Notes under the pieces: model-generated
Database searches by the model: none
The model's input: the letters and a program-made list of their open reading frames with translations, nothing else
What the model was told of the DNA's origin: nothing
Source: Cristatella mucedo
Lineage: Eukaryota > Bryozoa > Phylactolaemata > Cristatellidae
Length of the DNA: 64,000 nt
NCBI GenBank assembly: GCA_009760855.2
Contig: WPIO01000001.1
Location: 2,350,501 to 2,414,500 of the forward strand
Direction: 5' to 3'
Shown: piece after piece, positions 21,861 through 31,615 of the stretch
Layout: each line of letters starts with the position of its first letter
Position numbering within the stretch: position 1 is the stretch's first letter
Program-made: the position numbers and the translations under genes

Positions 21861-22698
21861 GATCTCAGACCTAGCAAGCAAGTTCCAGTCTGGGTTTAGA
21901 GCGAATGACTCCACAGAGTCAGCATTGCTTAGGATGTATAACGATTTTCTCGGGAATGCAGACTTAGGTAAAGTCAGTCTGCTTGTTCTACTTAATCTAT
22001 CAGTGGTATTAGATACCATTTTTCACAACGGCTTTCCATGGCGTTTCGCATCTTACCTGGGCATAAACTGCCATTGCTTTGCAATGGCTCAGGTCTTATC
22101 TCTACCGCTAGGCTGGTCTGTCTTGAGCGTCGCAATTGCCACATCACGCCACTTCTCACCGAACTGCCCTGGCTACCGGTCAAGCAACGGATCGACTTCA
22201 AGGTTTTGTCGCTGACTTTTAGGTCCCTTCATTCTACCTATCAGATGTACTCCCCCACCAGGCTTAGCAAAGTACCACCCACTTTTTGGATACTAACTGT
22301 TTAACTATACCTCGTAAAAACCTCAAATCCCTTGGAGACCGTGCATTTAGTTCGTATGCTCCCAAAGCCTGGAACTTACTCCCGACTTGCGTCACGACAT
22401 CCCTTGACTTGACCACATTTAAAAAAAACTTAAAAACACATCTATTTAGGACAGAATTTAGTGGGTCCCTGTGATTCGTCACTCATGTGCTTATGCGTGC
22501 TGAAACTGTGCATCCTGCCACTAACCTCATTTGCATGCTGACCCAGTGCATGTCACCCCCTAATCATGTTATTCATGTTGTTTATCACGCATGATACCAC
22601 TCACCATTTAATCGTGTTTCCTCTGTAGGAAATTTAAAGTCCTTAGAAAGAGTTTGAGCTCTCTGAGGGCGTTTTATTAAGTGTATTATTATTATTAT
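21861..22698 (+). mobile_element. LINE-A copy, RT fragment with complete 3' end
   Basis: Starts inside the RT: FQSGFRANDSTESALLR, then VLLNLSVVLDTIFH, which corresponds to the catalytic A block LDLSAAFDTIDH with the first catalytic Asp region damaged. An internal deletion joins this to the C-terminal region (ARLVCLERRNCHITPLL, LPVKQRIDFKVLSLTFRS), followed in another frame by NLKSLGDRAFSSYAPKAW and LKTHLFRTEFSGSL. The 3' UTR and stem-loop (AGAAAGAGTTTGAGCTCTCT) lead to the ATT repeat at about 22680-22698. Frameshifts and stops make it a dead copy. Confidence 0.9.
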
Positions 22699-22838
22699 TC
22701 TTATCTCAGTGGGAGACTATAGAGTATTCATGTGAACGAAATTAGAGAATCAGAGGAGCCCCTGAAATATACCGGGGGGGCACCAGGCTCTCGGCTTAGT
22801 CCCGTTTTTTCACGGTTTATACTGTCCCTCTAGCAAAT

Positions 22839-23726
22839 GTGATTGCCAGGCACAAACTGAGCTTTCACTTCTATGCAGGTGAAACTCTTTTGTACTTTTG
22901 CTTTTATCTCTCCCAGCTCTTCAGCATGTCAAATTCCTTACATACACTTGCTGCATCTATTTATTACATCCGCACATGGATGGCAGACTACTTTCTTATA
23001 TTGAATGACGAACAACACAAATTACTAGTTTTGAGCAAATTGACAACCGATTTCGGAAATTGAAAAACCTAAAGCTCAAAATTGGCTCTGTCGCCATATA
23101 TCCTGTTTTATCTGTACGAAATCTAGATGCCCTGCTCCAAAGTGATCTTTCATTAGACGACCATATAAGCTCAGCAGTCAGGTCTGCCTTCTTTCAGCTA
23201 CACAAAAGCCGAAAGGCAGGCTAGCTTAGATAGGGATACTACATTCCAATTGGTCCACGCTTTCGCGACATTCCATCTCGAATTCTGCAACTCACTGTTT
23301 GTTGGTCTCATGATATGTGCAATCGGAGGCTTACAGTTGGTGTACAACTCTTCAGCTAGGCTCGTCAGTCATAAACATCGCAGTATCCCACATCACAGTG
23401 CTTCTCGCCGACCAGCACTGGCTCGCAATCGAGCGGCGTATCGAATTCAAGGTGTTGTCACTTTTGGCTCCAGCCTATCAATCATTACTATTTCCCCACC
23501 AGGCAAAGAATCGAACCCGAATCGCTTGGCCAAAGAATCTAACTCGAATCGCTTGGATTACCTCGTACGAACCCCAACATCTTTGGCGGACATGCCTTCA
23601 GTTCTTGTGCTCCTAAAGCATAGAATTCACTACCGACGCACGTCGCAACGTTCCCTTACGAAATATAAAAAGAAGCTGACAACTCACCTGTTCATTACAG
23701 CATTTTTTGGGTTTTGTGATTCATCC
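22839..23726 (+). mobile_element. LINE-A copy, 5' part, interrupted by an LTR element
   Basis: Broken RT region. FHFYAGETLLYFCF corresponds to the catalytic YADDTQLYLSF block with the Asp pair lost, followed by WMADYFLILND, SVRNLDALLQSDLSLDDHIS and FATFHLEFCNSLFVGL. The C-terminal end (KYKKKLTTHLFITAFFG) reaches 23705, and the 3' UTR starts GTGATTCATCC. There it is cut by the LTR element and resumes after 25796. Multiple frameshifts and stops. Confidence 0.85.
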
Positions 23727-24074
23727 TGTCGTTCGGTTCGCACAGCAGAGAGCCAGCCAATGAACAACGCCAACAGTTTATTGCACGAAGCATGGCTCCA
23801 TTTGCCCCATTCTTCCACCCGACTCTCTCCTCTCCCCGACTCCTGCTGTCCCCTGGTCAACCCCGATGATTCATTTAGGAGGACCACAACTGTGAGCCGG
23901 CCGAACCTGATGGTGAATCCACCATTTTTTCCCCAGCAGGTGACTGCCGGTCTCCACGCCACATCAAAGGTGGACCACAGCTGTGCACTGGCCCCTATTG
24001 GTGCTGCTCCCAAAAGCTGTTCACCAGCGGTTTAGCAGAGGAGCAGTACCGGCCTGCATACAACCCAACTATGC
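23727..24074 (-). repeat. Left LTR (3' LTR of the minus-strand element)
   Basis: About 348 bp. Shares with the right LTR, in order: TCGTTCGGTTCGCACAGCAG, CTCTCCTCTCC-like CT-rich block, GACCCCGATGA, AGGAGGACCACA, TGAGCCGGCCGA, TGATGGTGAATCCAC and TTTAGCAGAGGAGCAGTACC. The inner edge near 24074 is placed by alignment with ACCCAATTGCA of the right LTR. Confidence 0.85.
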
Positions 24075-24408
24075 CCCCTCACACGCTCCGAGTAGCCACA
24101 CAAGTAGCTGCGATGTACAGGGCAGCAACGAGCGAACCTATCGTCTACAAATGATACAATTTAGACACCACATCTGCGGCATAGCAGCTAAAATTAATAG
24201 CTGACCCCACAGGCAAGCTGGCTACCTTACGGCTGCTCAAAGAAGCCGCGCTGGTACACGGCCTTTTGCGACCAGCCGGCAACGTGAGCCACCAGCCATC
24301 GTCGCCGAGCTAATGTCCACAGCCACCGTTTTGCGGACCTCGGCCTCCGTCGCTTCAGCCGATTTTGCCACCACTGCTTCTACGGCCTGCACAGCTTCTC
24401 CGTCCTTC

Positions 24409-24972
24409 TCAGCCTCTCCAACCTTGCGCAGTCTCTCCGGCCTTCACAGTCTCTCTGCCCCGAGCAGACTCTCCGCGCTGCACAGACTCGCCGGCCTGTG
24501 CAGACTCTTCAGTCTGCACATACTCTCCGGCCTGCAGCGCGTCGCAGCCCACCGGCTGGTCGCAAGCCAACGTCACATTCATGGCTTTCGCTGCATCGCA
24601 GACCATTGCTTCTTTGGCAGACACCGCCGACTCTAGCTCGGACGCCGCCGACTCTAGCTCGGACGCCGCCGACTCTAGCTCGGACGCCGCCGACTCTCGC
24701 TCGGATGCCGCCGACTCTCGCTCGGATGCCGCCGACTCTCGCTCGGATGCCGCCGACTCTCGCTCGGATGCCGCCGACTCTCGCTCGGATGCCGCCGACT
24801 CTCGCTCGGATGCCGCTGACTCTCGCTCGGATGCCGCCGACTTTCTCACGGACGCTGGCGACTCGCTCGCGGGCGCCGGCGCCTTTCTAGCGGACGTCAC
24901 CGCTTCTCCGCGCGCCTCAGCCACAACGCTGACCGTTGCCTCACAAAACGCCGATGCTTCGTGGAACATCAT
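24409..24972 (-). CDS. Repeat-coding frame inside the LTR element (187 codons)
   Basis: Minus-strand frame starting MMFHEASAFCEATVSV. Residues ~45-120 are about ten heptads of the type ESAASER, a charged, alanine-rich pattern that could form a coiled coil. A linker then leads to hexapeptides with a GE core (AGESVQ, RGESAR, GRETVK, AGETAQ). The frame stops at 24409, but the hexad pattern continues in a neighbouring frame (VGEAEK, DGEAVQ), so a one-base shift has probably truncated it. The + strand is also open (205 codons, DAADSRS repeats); I prefer minus because the Gag-like frame and LTR polarity are minus. Confidence 0.35.
   Translation of the reverse strand: MMFHEASAFCEATVSVVAEARGEAVTSARKAPAPASESPASVRKSAASERESAASERESAASERESAASERESAASERESAASERESAASERESAASELESAASELESAASELESAVSAKEAMVCDAAKAMNVTLACDQPVGCDALQAGEYVQTEESAQAGESVQRGESARGRETVKAGETAQGWRG
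24626..24835. repeat. 21-bp minisatellite, 10 units
   Basis: Unit GCCGACTCTNGCTCGGANGCC. The first three units carry TAG-C variants (CTCTAGCTCGGAC), the later ones CTCTCGCTCGGAT, with degenerate units beyond 24836. The length keeps frame (7 codons). Confidence 0.95.
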
Positions 24973-25068
24973 TGCAGCCTAACTAATCGTCACCGCTTTG
25001 AGAGCCGTTGCCTGCCGTCACCGCGTGGCAAACTGGCCAACGTCATTCACCTTGCACACTGTCAGTAA

Positions 25069-25404
25069 TCACTGCTGCTGCTTCCGGTCGCTCCTGTCGG
25101 CCCTCTCAGTCTGACCAGCTTTTACCCGATCAGCGTGCAGCAATCTCGCTCTACCGGCCGGCGAGGTGAATGCCCTCACTAGGGCCTCATGAAGCTTGGC
25201 AAAATCGTCTTGAACTGCCTGCAGGAGCCTCGAGGCAAACGTGAAGGCCCCGCCTTGCGTCGCAAGGAACAAAGACAAGTGACACTCACTCGGTTTTTAG
25301 CCACTTTTCTAGATCTCCCTCTCGAAGTTCAGCAGCCAGCCAACGAAATCTCCGAAGCCAGCGAAGCTTTGGGATGCTGCACAGGACATCTCCGAGGGCG
25401 TCAT
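25069..25404 (-). pseudogene. Decayed Gag-like (Ty3/Gypsy) reading frame
   Basis: The first ATG (25404, MTPSEMSCAASQSFAG) lies 24 bp inside the right LTR, where gag normally starts. GDFVGWLLNFE resembles the conserved GDFexWLxxFE opening of Gypsy Gag capsid regions. After two in-frame stops (TAG, TAA, near 25304-25315) the same frame continues LSLFLATQGGAFTFASRLL, LQAVQDDFAKLHEALVRAF and SPAGRARLLHADR, again Gag-like (hydrophobic helix, DDFxxLxxAL, then a basic segment). It ends at a TGA near 25069. Assignment is by pattern, not by database match. Confidence 0.5.
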
Positions 25405-25427
25405 CGGCTCCTTCACCAGAAACAGCT

Positions 25428-25796
25428 TGTCGTTCGGTTCGCACAGCAGATAGCCAGCCGATAAATGACACCGAGTGTTTCTTGCACGACGCGCGGAGTC
25501 GAAGATCGCACGGCTCCCTTCGACCCCTTCTACCACTCTCCTCTCCTCTCCTGGACTCTCTGTCTCCTGGTCGACCCCGATGACTCATCTAGGAGGACCA
25601 CAGCTGTGAGCCGGCCGACCCTGATGGTGAATCCACTATTTTTTCACCAGCGGGTTATCGGCACGTGTCCATGCCACGTCACAGGCGGACCGCAGCTGTG
25701 CACTGGCCCTTCTTGGTGATGCTCCCAACTGCTGTTCACCCACGGTTTAGCAGAGGAGCAGTACCGGCCTGCATAACATAATATAACCCAATTGCA
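25428..25796 (-). repeat. Right LTR (5' LTR of the minus-strand element)
   Basis: About 369 bp, longer than the left LTR because of small indels and an extra ACATAATAT near the outer edge. The two LTRs differ at many positions, so the insertion is old. Shared blocks are listed under the left LTR. Confidence 0.85.
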
Positions 25797-25930
25797 CATC
25801 CATCTTGTGCATGTACCTGCTTACACTATGCCTACCGCTTGCGGGCGTTACCGCTAATTCGTTAATCTTTCTATACAGCATCTGTAGTGTTCCCTGAGGG
25901 CGCTATAATAGTGTCCTATTATTATATTAC
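25797..25930 (+). mobile_element. LINE-A 3' tail, displaced part of the 22839 copy
   Basis: Opens with the target-site copy CATCC and continues LINE-A 3' UTR-like sequence to CCCTGAGGGCGCTATAATAG and a TTATTATATTA tract. It completes the LINE cut at 23726. Confidence 0.75.
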
Positions 25931-27448
25931 CTAGGCGCCCGCTGGCTAAATGGGCTCTCTAACTCCATCCTTATCTCCTCCGCTCCCTCACCTCCCTACT
26001 TTCATGGATACCTTCCTTACTAATAACGGTAATGCGTTTGCATAGCAACCTTAGAGAACTGAACCCCTTACCGCTGCACCTACTGAATCCTGGGACAGCT
26101 GATCCGGTTGCTATAGCGGCCATAACACACGAGGCAACGGCTGCGAGTCGCGCTTTGTCCGGCGGCCGGTCAGCGTGGTGACTTGGAACTAGCGCGTCGT
26201 TTATAGTGAGTCAGTCTAAATATGTTGATCTAATTATATTCAAGGAAATTGAGGTAATTTCAAATTCACATTTATGTCGTTTATGGTTTGGTTTTTCTAT
26301 GGTCGAACTCGGGTGAGTTGGCCTGCTTTAGCTTGGTTTGACGTCCGGTGGTGTGAGACTTATCGTGGAAATGTTCTGCTTGTGCTGTGTAAGAGTATGA
26401 TTAAGTTGAACTATTCCTAAGATCTTTATTTATCAAGTATTGCATTTTTATGCTACGCATAGCATTTCTCAGTGCTGTCGCTTGGTTTTAGCTTGGGGTT
26501 CTCCCTCTACCTGCAAATGAAAGTAAACATATGTTGTCGCTTATTCATATCTCTTCAAAAAAGAATTTGTTTACCTTAACCATTAGGAGTATATGATTGA
26601 TTGTATTTACATATATTTCCAACCTTCTCACGTGCATATTGAAACTAAGTAAATAGACTTTTTTGATCAAGAGCTGGCTGTGTCATCACGCGACCTCGGT
26701 CATCACATGATTGACTCTCCTTGACTTGACCTTGGTCGTGGTGAGCGACTAAACGACCGGGTTAAATTCTGTCTCAGGGCACCGAAACTGCGTTCATAGT
26801 GGCCATCATTATTCCAAACATTATCAGCGAGTTGCCATGCCATTTAACGAGTCATGACGTTCGCTGCAGACATCCATGCTTTTGAAAAAGGAAGCTATAG
26901 CGACTCAGTAATTCAGCTCTGGTTGCGACCGGTCTAGAGTTGGTATTCTATGACGGGTCGATTGCATCGCCACGAAGAGGTGTCCCACTGCAATACTTAA
27001 TGACTATGGAGTTGGCACCTTGCGAGCGAACTCATTCTGGCACAAGTAACACGTACCTTTGCAATTTTTACCTCCATTTCAACGATTCAACAAGCCCACA
27101 AGTATTATGAATTACCAAGTTACATCCGCGAATGCATTTTCTCACCTCTACTCCTACAAGCGGTGTGCATGCATGCGTTCAAGAATGGACACCATATTTG
27201 ACGAGGCACGGCAGTGAGTTACACAGTCGCTCTCACACGGCTAGAGGTAAAAGCAGAAACACGCAAAGAAACACAAACTAAAGACCCATGCGGGACCCGG
27301 TCCAGATTTTGCCTTTACTATCCCATCATTGAACGACGCACGCGAGCTTGCTATTTGTATTGTAAGAGTCGCTCAAGCTGGGTCTAAACACGAGAAGACA
27401 GCCCTACTACATCCTACTCAGTGTGCAGCAAGTCATTTAAAATCGATT
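25931..27448. other. Unassigned intergenic DNA
   Basis: AT-leaning sequence with no ORF over 60 codons and no repeat recognised; the emptiest stretch of the window for coding signal. Confidence 0.55.
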
Positions 27449-27620
27449 TGTGAGCCGCGATAGCACACTAGGTAACGTTGTTGCTCCTCGCGTCCTCAGT
27501 CCCGAAGTCGTGGGTTCGCATCTTGCGGCGGAAGCGTTCCTTTATTACCGCTGGAAGAGGTAGCGGTAGCGTTTATGGATCCTCTGCTGCTATACAAAAG
27601 TTACTGTTAAATTAGCTATA
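27449..27620 (+). mobile_element. SINE-1, tRNA-derived
   Basis: Starts GAGCCGCGATAGCACACTAGG, with B box GTGGGTTCGCATC, then CTTTATTACCGCTGG, GGTAGCGGTAGCG, and TACAAAAGTTACTGTTAAAT ahead of an AT-rich tail that runs to about 27715. Confidence 0.85.
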
Positions 27621-27715
27621 TAGTATATATATAAATCTTATATGTATATACTGTATAGCTATATATTACAAATTACATATTATATATTTATATATTACAC
27701 ATCTCCGTATTTTCC

Positions 27716-30660
27716 CAGGCCGTTGACTTCGACTGCCGCGAATTGCCCTCGTATGTATGTTCAAGATTGGTTGATAAGATGCGGTTGCACTTTTACCACA
27801 GCATATTATTATTTTTTTATCCTAGCTGATTAAACAGCCTCTTTTTGTATAGCGACAGAAGAGCCTTTACGGCTATCACCACCGCTTGCAGTGGCGATAA
27901 AGGATCGCCCACTGCAGGAATCGAACCCACGACCTCGGGACCAAGGTCGTGAAAGCAACCACCTTACCTAGTGTGCCATCACGGCTCACCAAATATTATA
28001 TTGCTACGCAAGAAAAAATAGGGATCTTCTCCTACCAGCTTTTTTGTAAGTGTAGCAGACAATCTTACATTGCTCTATTGTCTCAGGCAATTGCCGTCGA
28101 TTGCCATGCATTGTTCAAGGTTGAACGCAAAAACTGACAGTATGTGCGCCCACAGTGAGCATTGTGTGGTAGGATAATTACAAATTCAAACAGCCGGATT
28201 CCAGCAAATTTGAAACAGCCTGCAGTAGAGGCCGGGCCATTGCCGTCGATTGCCGCCAATTGCCTTTGATTGTGCCTTTTTCGATTTTTTAAAAAGATGT
28301 GGCTGCCCTTTTAATGGACTGTAATGCATTACGCAAGTAAAGTTAGAGGTTCTCTCAGCAACTGTCTGTCCATTTGTAACTGACCGTTATGGATTGGCGT
28401 ATTTACCGGGCCATGCCATCGATGGTCGTGCATTGCCCACGATTGAATGCGCACAATGGGTGAAAGATAGGCAGGCGCGCACAGGTACACATTACGTGGA
28501 ATTAGAATTGCAGGTTATTGCAGCCAATCTTGTCAATTTCCGCGGATTTTGCTATCGGCTCCAACCAATGCTGTGGATTGCCGTGCATTGCTGACAGTTA
28601 ACGAGCGTAGCATCTTGAAAATGCCACAGTTTTACTTTGGACGGAATGTTATATGTAATGACAATTGAGAGTTCCGTGCTGCCAATTTCAGTCAATTTTC
28701 CGGAAACGGTATTGACCCTGGACATTGCTTTCAATTGCCATTCATTGGTCGCTATTGTACGTTCGCGATTGGTTAAAAGGATTTAATTGCACTTTCAACA
28801 CAGCGGGTTGTGACAGGTAAGATATTTTTTATCGTGGCCCAGTCAGTTTCCAGTAATTTGCGATGGATTATAACGCATTGCCGGATTTTCCCGGGCCATT
28901 GCCGTTGATTGCCATACATTGCACAAGATTTAACGGTCAGACATGGTTAAAAGGGTTAAAGGTATGTTCGCACGGGGTAAGATGTTACTTGGAATGAGAA
29001 TTGGAGCTTGGTGCAGCCAATTTCTCGTCGATTTGCCACGAATTTCGGTATTAGTTCCGTACATTGCTGTCGATTGCCGTGCATTGTTGACGATTAACGT
29101 GCAAAATAGCTTGACAGTCCTACGATTTCACTTTTAGCACAAAGAAATGAATGTGAATTGTGATGACATTCGGCACTTCGTGCAGCCAGTTTGGGTCGAC
29201 TTTCTACGGATTGTAGGGGATAGCTACTTCGAGCCGAGCCGCTGCCGTAGATTGTCGTGCATTGACCGAGATTGTGCGAGCGACATAGCTTAAACTGATG
29301 TGGCTGACTTCAATCAGTGTGCATTGTAACATGCATTAAAAACTGAAGTATTGCGAAACCGAGTTCAGGGCATTTTGCATCAGATTGCTGTAGATAGAGG
29401 CATTAGCCCGGGCCATTGCAGTCAACTGCAGGGCATTTCTGCCTCGCGGTCAAGGCGGTTGTAGCAAAATTGTGCGATTACACAATAACCTAAAGTTAGA
29501 GCAACCTCCAATCACTATTAGAGCTTAAAGTTAACGCATTCTGGTCGTTTTGCGGAGGGTTGCTCTAGATCGACCTACTGGCCAGGGCAATTTTTGCAGC
29601 CGATTGCAGTGCATTGCTGCAGAATGGCCGAGACAATTAAAGTTGAGTTATGTGAGTACACAATAACTAAAAAATAGATCAGCCTGCAATCACAATTAGA
29701 GCTTTTAGTGAACGTGTTCTGGTCGCTGTGTGGCGGATTGTGGTATGGGACTGAGCCGTTGCAGTAGATTGCAATTCATTGAATGAGAGTGCGTCTACAC
29801 AACGGAGCGAAATTATGTGGGTGCACTTTTAACATATTCTAATCCTTTATGCAATGTCAATTAGAGCTTCGGGATGGCGATTTGAGTGCGATTTGCCGTG
29901 GAATAGAGTGGACTGTTGTAGTTTTTTCAGGTCATTTCAGGCGATTGCCGCCCATTGCCACAATGCGAGGATGCTCAATTTACGTTTATGTGCACACAAC
30001 ACGGGGCAATTTCATATTTAATAAAAACTGGAGCTTGGCGTAATCTATTTCGATTTTGTACGCGGCCGATACGGTTGATTGAGGTGGATTGCGACTTTGT
30101 CCCGGGCTACTTCGGTCGATTGCAGCACATTGCACGAGAACGGCCTTACCAATGCATGTGAAACTTTTAAGTGCAATTGTCGCAGAGTGTGCTGTCATAT
30201 GCAATCAAAAAAGGTGCTTTTCGAACAGGATTTCTATCGTTGCAACGTGGAATGCAGTGGATGGCGGTGGATAGCGGTGGGTTGTGGTATTGGCGTGGCC
30301 ACTGCAGTGTTATTTCAATTGACTTGAGGGGAACGAGTGAGCGGAATCACGCGAAATATTTTGGGTACATTATGCGTGTAGCGTACATTGATATTACAAA
30401 CTTTATGGAGCTGTTCACAGCTGATCTATGGTGGATTTATCGGGAATTAGAATGGATCGCGGTCGATTGCAATGTATATCGGTACTGGCCGGGCTTCAAA
30501 GCTCATTTGCACAAGTTCGCGTAGCGACATGAAATTTAGCGGACAGATATATTCGAACATGTGTTACAATATCGTTGCAAAATTTGAGTTCGGCACGCCT
30601 ACGTCCGGTCGTTGTTAGCCAAATTAGATTGGATTTCTGTGGATTGCTCTAGCGAGCATT
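27716..30660 (+). repeat. Diverged ~170-bp satellite array (about 16 monomers)
   Basis: Each monomer opens with a GGGCCATTGCCGTCGATTGC-like block followed by CGTGCATTG. Openings fall at about 27716, 28085, 28234, 28408, 28564, 28720, 28893, 29058, 29236, 29410, 29582, 29753, 29930, 30104, 30294 and 30487. Spacing is 149-193 bp, mostly 165-178. Later in each unit are AATTGCACTTTTA, CAATTAGAGCTT and CAGCCAATTT-GTCGATTTG-like blocks. Monomers are far from identical, most diverged toward the right end. The monomer length is in the range of nucleosome-sized satellites. Confidence 0.8.
27822..27990 (-). mobile_element. SINE-1 inserted into the satellite
   Basis: Minus-strand copy: read in reverse, GGTGAGCCGTGATGGCACAC, B-box GTGGGTTCGATTCCTGC, GCAGTGGGCGATCC, AAAAAGAGGCTGTTTAATCA. 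It is flanked by ATATTAT on both sides (about 27804 and 27994), a plausible target duplication, and it splits the first satellite monomer. Confidence 0.9.
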
Positions 30661-30785
30661 CGCTGTGAGCCTTCATTGTGCCTCATCTGAGAATGCCAGA
30701 TCCGGGTAGCCCTACCGATTGAGACACGTGACGCCTTTATTCGGTAGCTTTAATCTCATCTCGACTACTTGAAGCTACTAGTCGA
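30661..30785. other. Unassigned spacer
   Basis: Between the satellite and the alanine-rich ORF; nothing recognised. Confidence 0.4.
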
Positions 30786-31139
30786 ATGCTCAGATCGACA
30801 GCTGTCGGATCCACGTTTGGCACGACACGCCGCCGCCCCCGGGGGCGGCGGCGCGGTCGGAGAACGTCGGCTGCTAGCGCCAGCAGCGCCTGCTATGCTT
30901 CGAAGGAAGCGGCACTTGAAGCGGCACTACTTGCACTTGAAGCGGCAGTACTTGCACTTGAAACGGCAACACTTGCACTTGAAGCGGCACCACTTGCACT
31001 TGAAGCGGCAGTACTTGCACTTGAAGCGGCAGTACTTGCTGTTGAAGCGGCACTACTTGCTCTTGAAGCGGCACTACAAAGTTTCGCGAAGGCCGTTTCT
31101 CAGACTCGGGCTTCTGAGTTTAGGCTTTTGGCACCATGA
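30786..31139 (+). CDS. Hypothetical 117-codon ORF with Ala/Leu heptads
   Basis: A basic N-terminal third (RRRPRGRRRGRRTSAAS) is followed by eight 7-residue repeats of the LEAAVLA type (residues ~42-97), then a non-repeat end (SFAKAVSQTRASEFRLLAP). The heptads place Leu/Ala at regular spacing and would favour an alpha-helix or coiled coil. Another + frame (30769-31239, 156 codons) reads LKRQYLH repeats and is also open, so the repeat alone explains the openness. No known family. Confidence 0.2.
   Translation: MLRSTAVGSTFGTTRRRPRGRRRGRRTSAASASSACYASKEAALEAALLALEAAVLALETATLALEAAPLALEAAVLALEAAVLAVEAALLALEAALQSFAKAVSQTRASEFRLLAP
30828..30853. repeat. Perfect 26-bp GC palindrome
   Basis: Symmetric around 30840/30841 with core CGCCCCCGGGGGCG. 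No loop, so it is cruciform-prone. Confidence 0.95.
30915..31077 (+). repeat. 21-bp minisatellite, 8 units
   Basis: Unit CTTGAAGCGGCANTACTTGCA with starts at 30915, 30936, 30957, 30978, 30999, 31020, 31041 and 31062. Frame-preserving length. Confidence 0.95.
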
Positions 31140-31189
31140 TATAAATGACAGAAGTCAAACAGGCTTGGCGGATGTTTCGAAGGAGAATT

Positions 31190-31445
31190 TTTGTAAAGTG
31201 AGCTCAAACCCTATACGGCTCGCGGTGCGCATGCACTAGCCAACAACAGGCTTCATCTCGCATCAGAGCAGAGATAAAGTGAGAAGCGGAAGCTACTGTC
31301 AGAAGGTAATTTATGTAGTAAGTAAAATGGAGGTAGCAGCTCAGAACGACTGGAAAAGACTTCTCATAAACGACAGCAGGAGATTCGTTGCGTAAGAATT
31401 GTACAAGTGAGCTCCACAGTGTGGTAACTGCAGAGCCAAAGCTGG
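31190..31445 (-). mobile_element. LINE-B 3' fragment
   Basis: Contains the LINE-B signature blocks (TAGCAGCTCAGAACGACTGG, CGACAGCAGGAGA, GTTGCGTAAGAATTGT, AGCTCCACAG). The minus frame retains LWSSLVQFLRNES, a decayed PRLWNSLPQFLRND motif. Abuts a SINE-1 at 31446. Confidence 0.8.
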
Positions 31446-31615
31446 TGAGCCGTGATGACACACTAGATGAGGCGGTTGCTTTTCACGAACTCGGTCCTGA
31501 GGTGCTGAGTTCGAATCCTGCGGTGGGTTGTCCTGCATTGCCGTTTCAAGCGGTGGTGATAGCCGTTAAGGCTCTTCTGTCGCTACACAAAAAAGGCTGT
31601 TAAATCTGCTCATAC
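31446..31615 (+). mobile_element. SINE-1, tRNA-derived
   Basis: Head GTGAGCCGTGATGACACACT, GAGGCGGTTGCTTTTCACGA, B box GAGTTCGAATCC, body GGTGATAGCCGTTAAGGCTC and tail AAAAAAGGCTGTTAAATC then CTTTTTT. One of the better-preserved copies. Confidence 0.9.

Larger units (their letters stand above)
23727..25796 (-). mobile_element. Pol-less (gag-only) LTR retrotransposon, nested in LINE-A
   Basis: A 2.07 kb unit flanked by the 5-bp target duplication CATCC (23722-23726 and 25797-25801). Its ends are TGTCG... and ...TTGCA (TG...CA). Direct LTRs lie at 23727-24074 and 25428-25796. Orientation is minus: the Gag-like frame starts 24 bp inside the right LTR, and a polypurine tract GAGGGGG (complement of 24074-24080) directly precedes the left LTR. 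The internal 1.35 kb has a decayed Gag-like frame and a repeat-coding frame; there is no room for and no trace of protease, RT, RNase H or integrase. A solo LTR of the same family lies at 43778-44067. The flanks rejoin as one LINE-A copy, which proves the insertion. It resembles the non-autonomous TR-GAG type known from plants; that parallel is inference. Confidence 0.8.

Noticed and set aside
23250-24035. 261-codon plus frame
   Set aside because: A chance fusion of the LINE-A C-terminal frame with antisense LTR sequence; not a gene.
27716-30660. CRISPR-like array
   Set aside because: Repeat blocks are not identical, are spaced ~170 bp with similar (not unique) spacers, and the DNA is eukaryotic; a satellite explains it.
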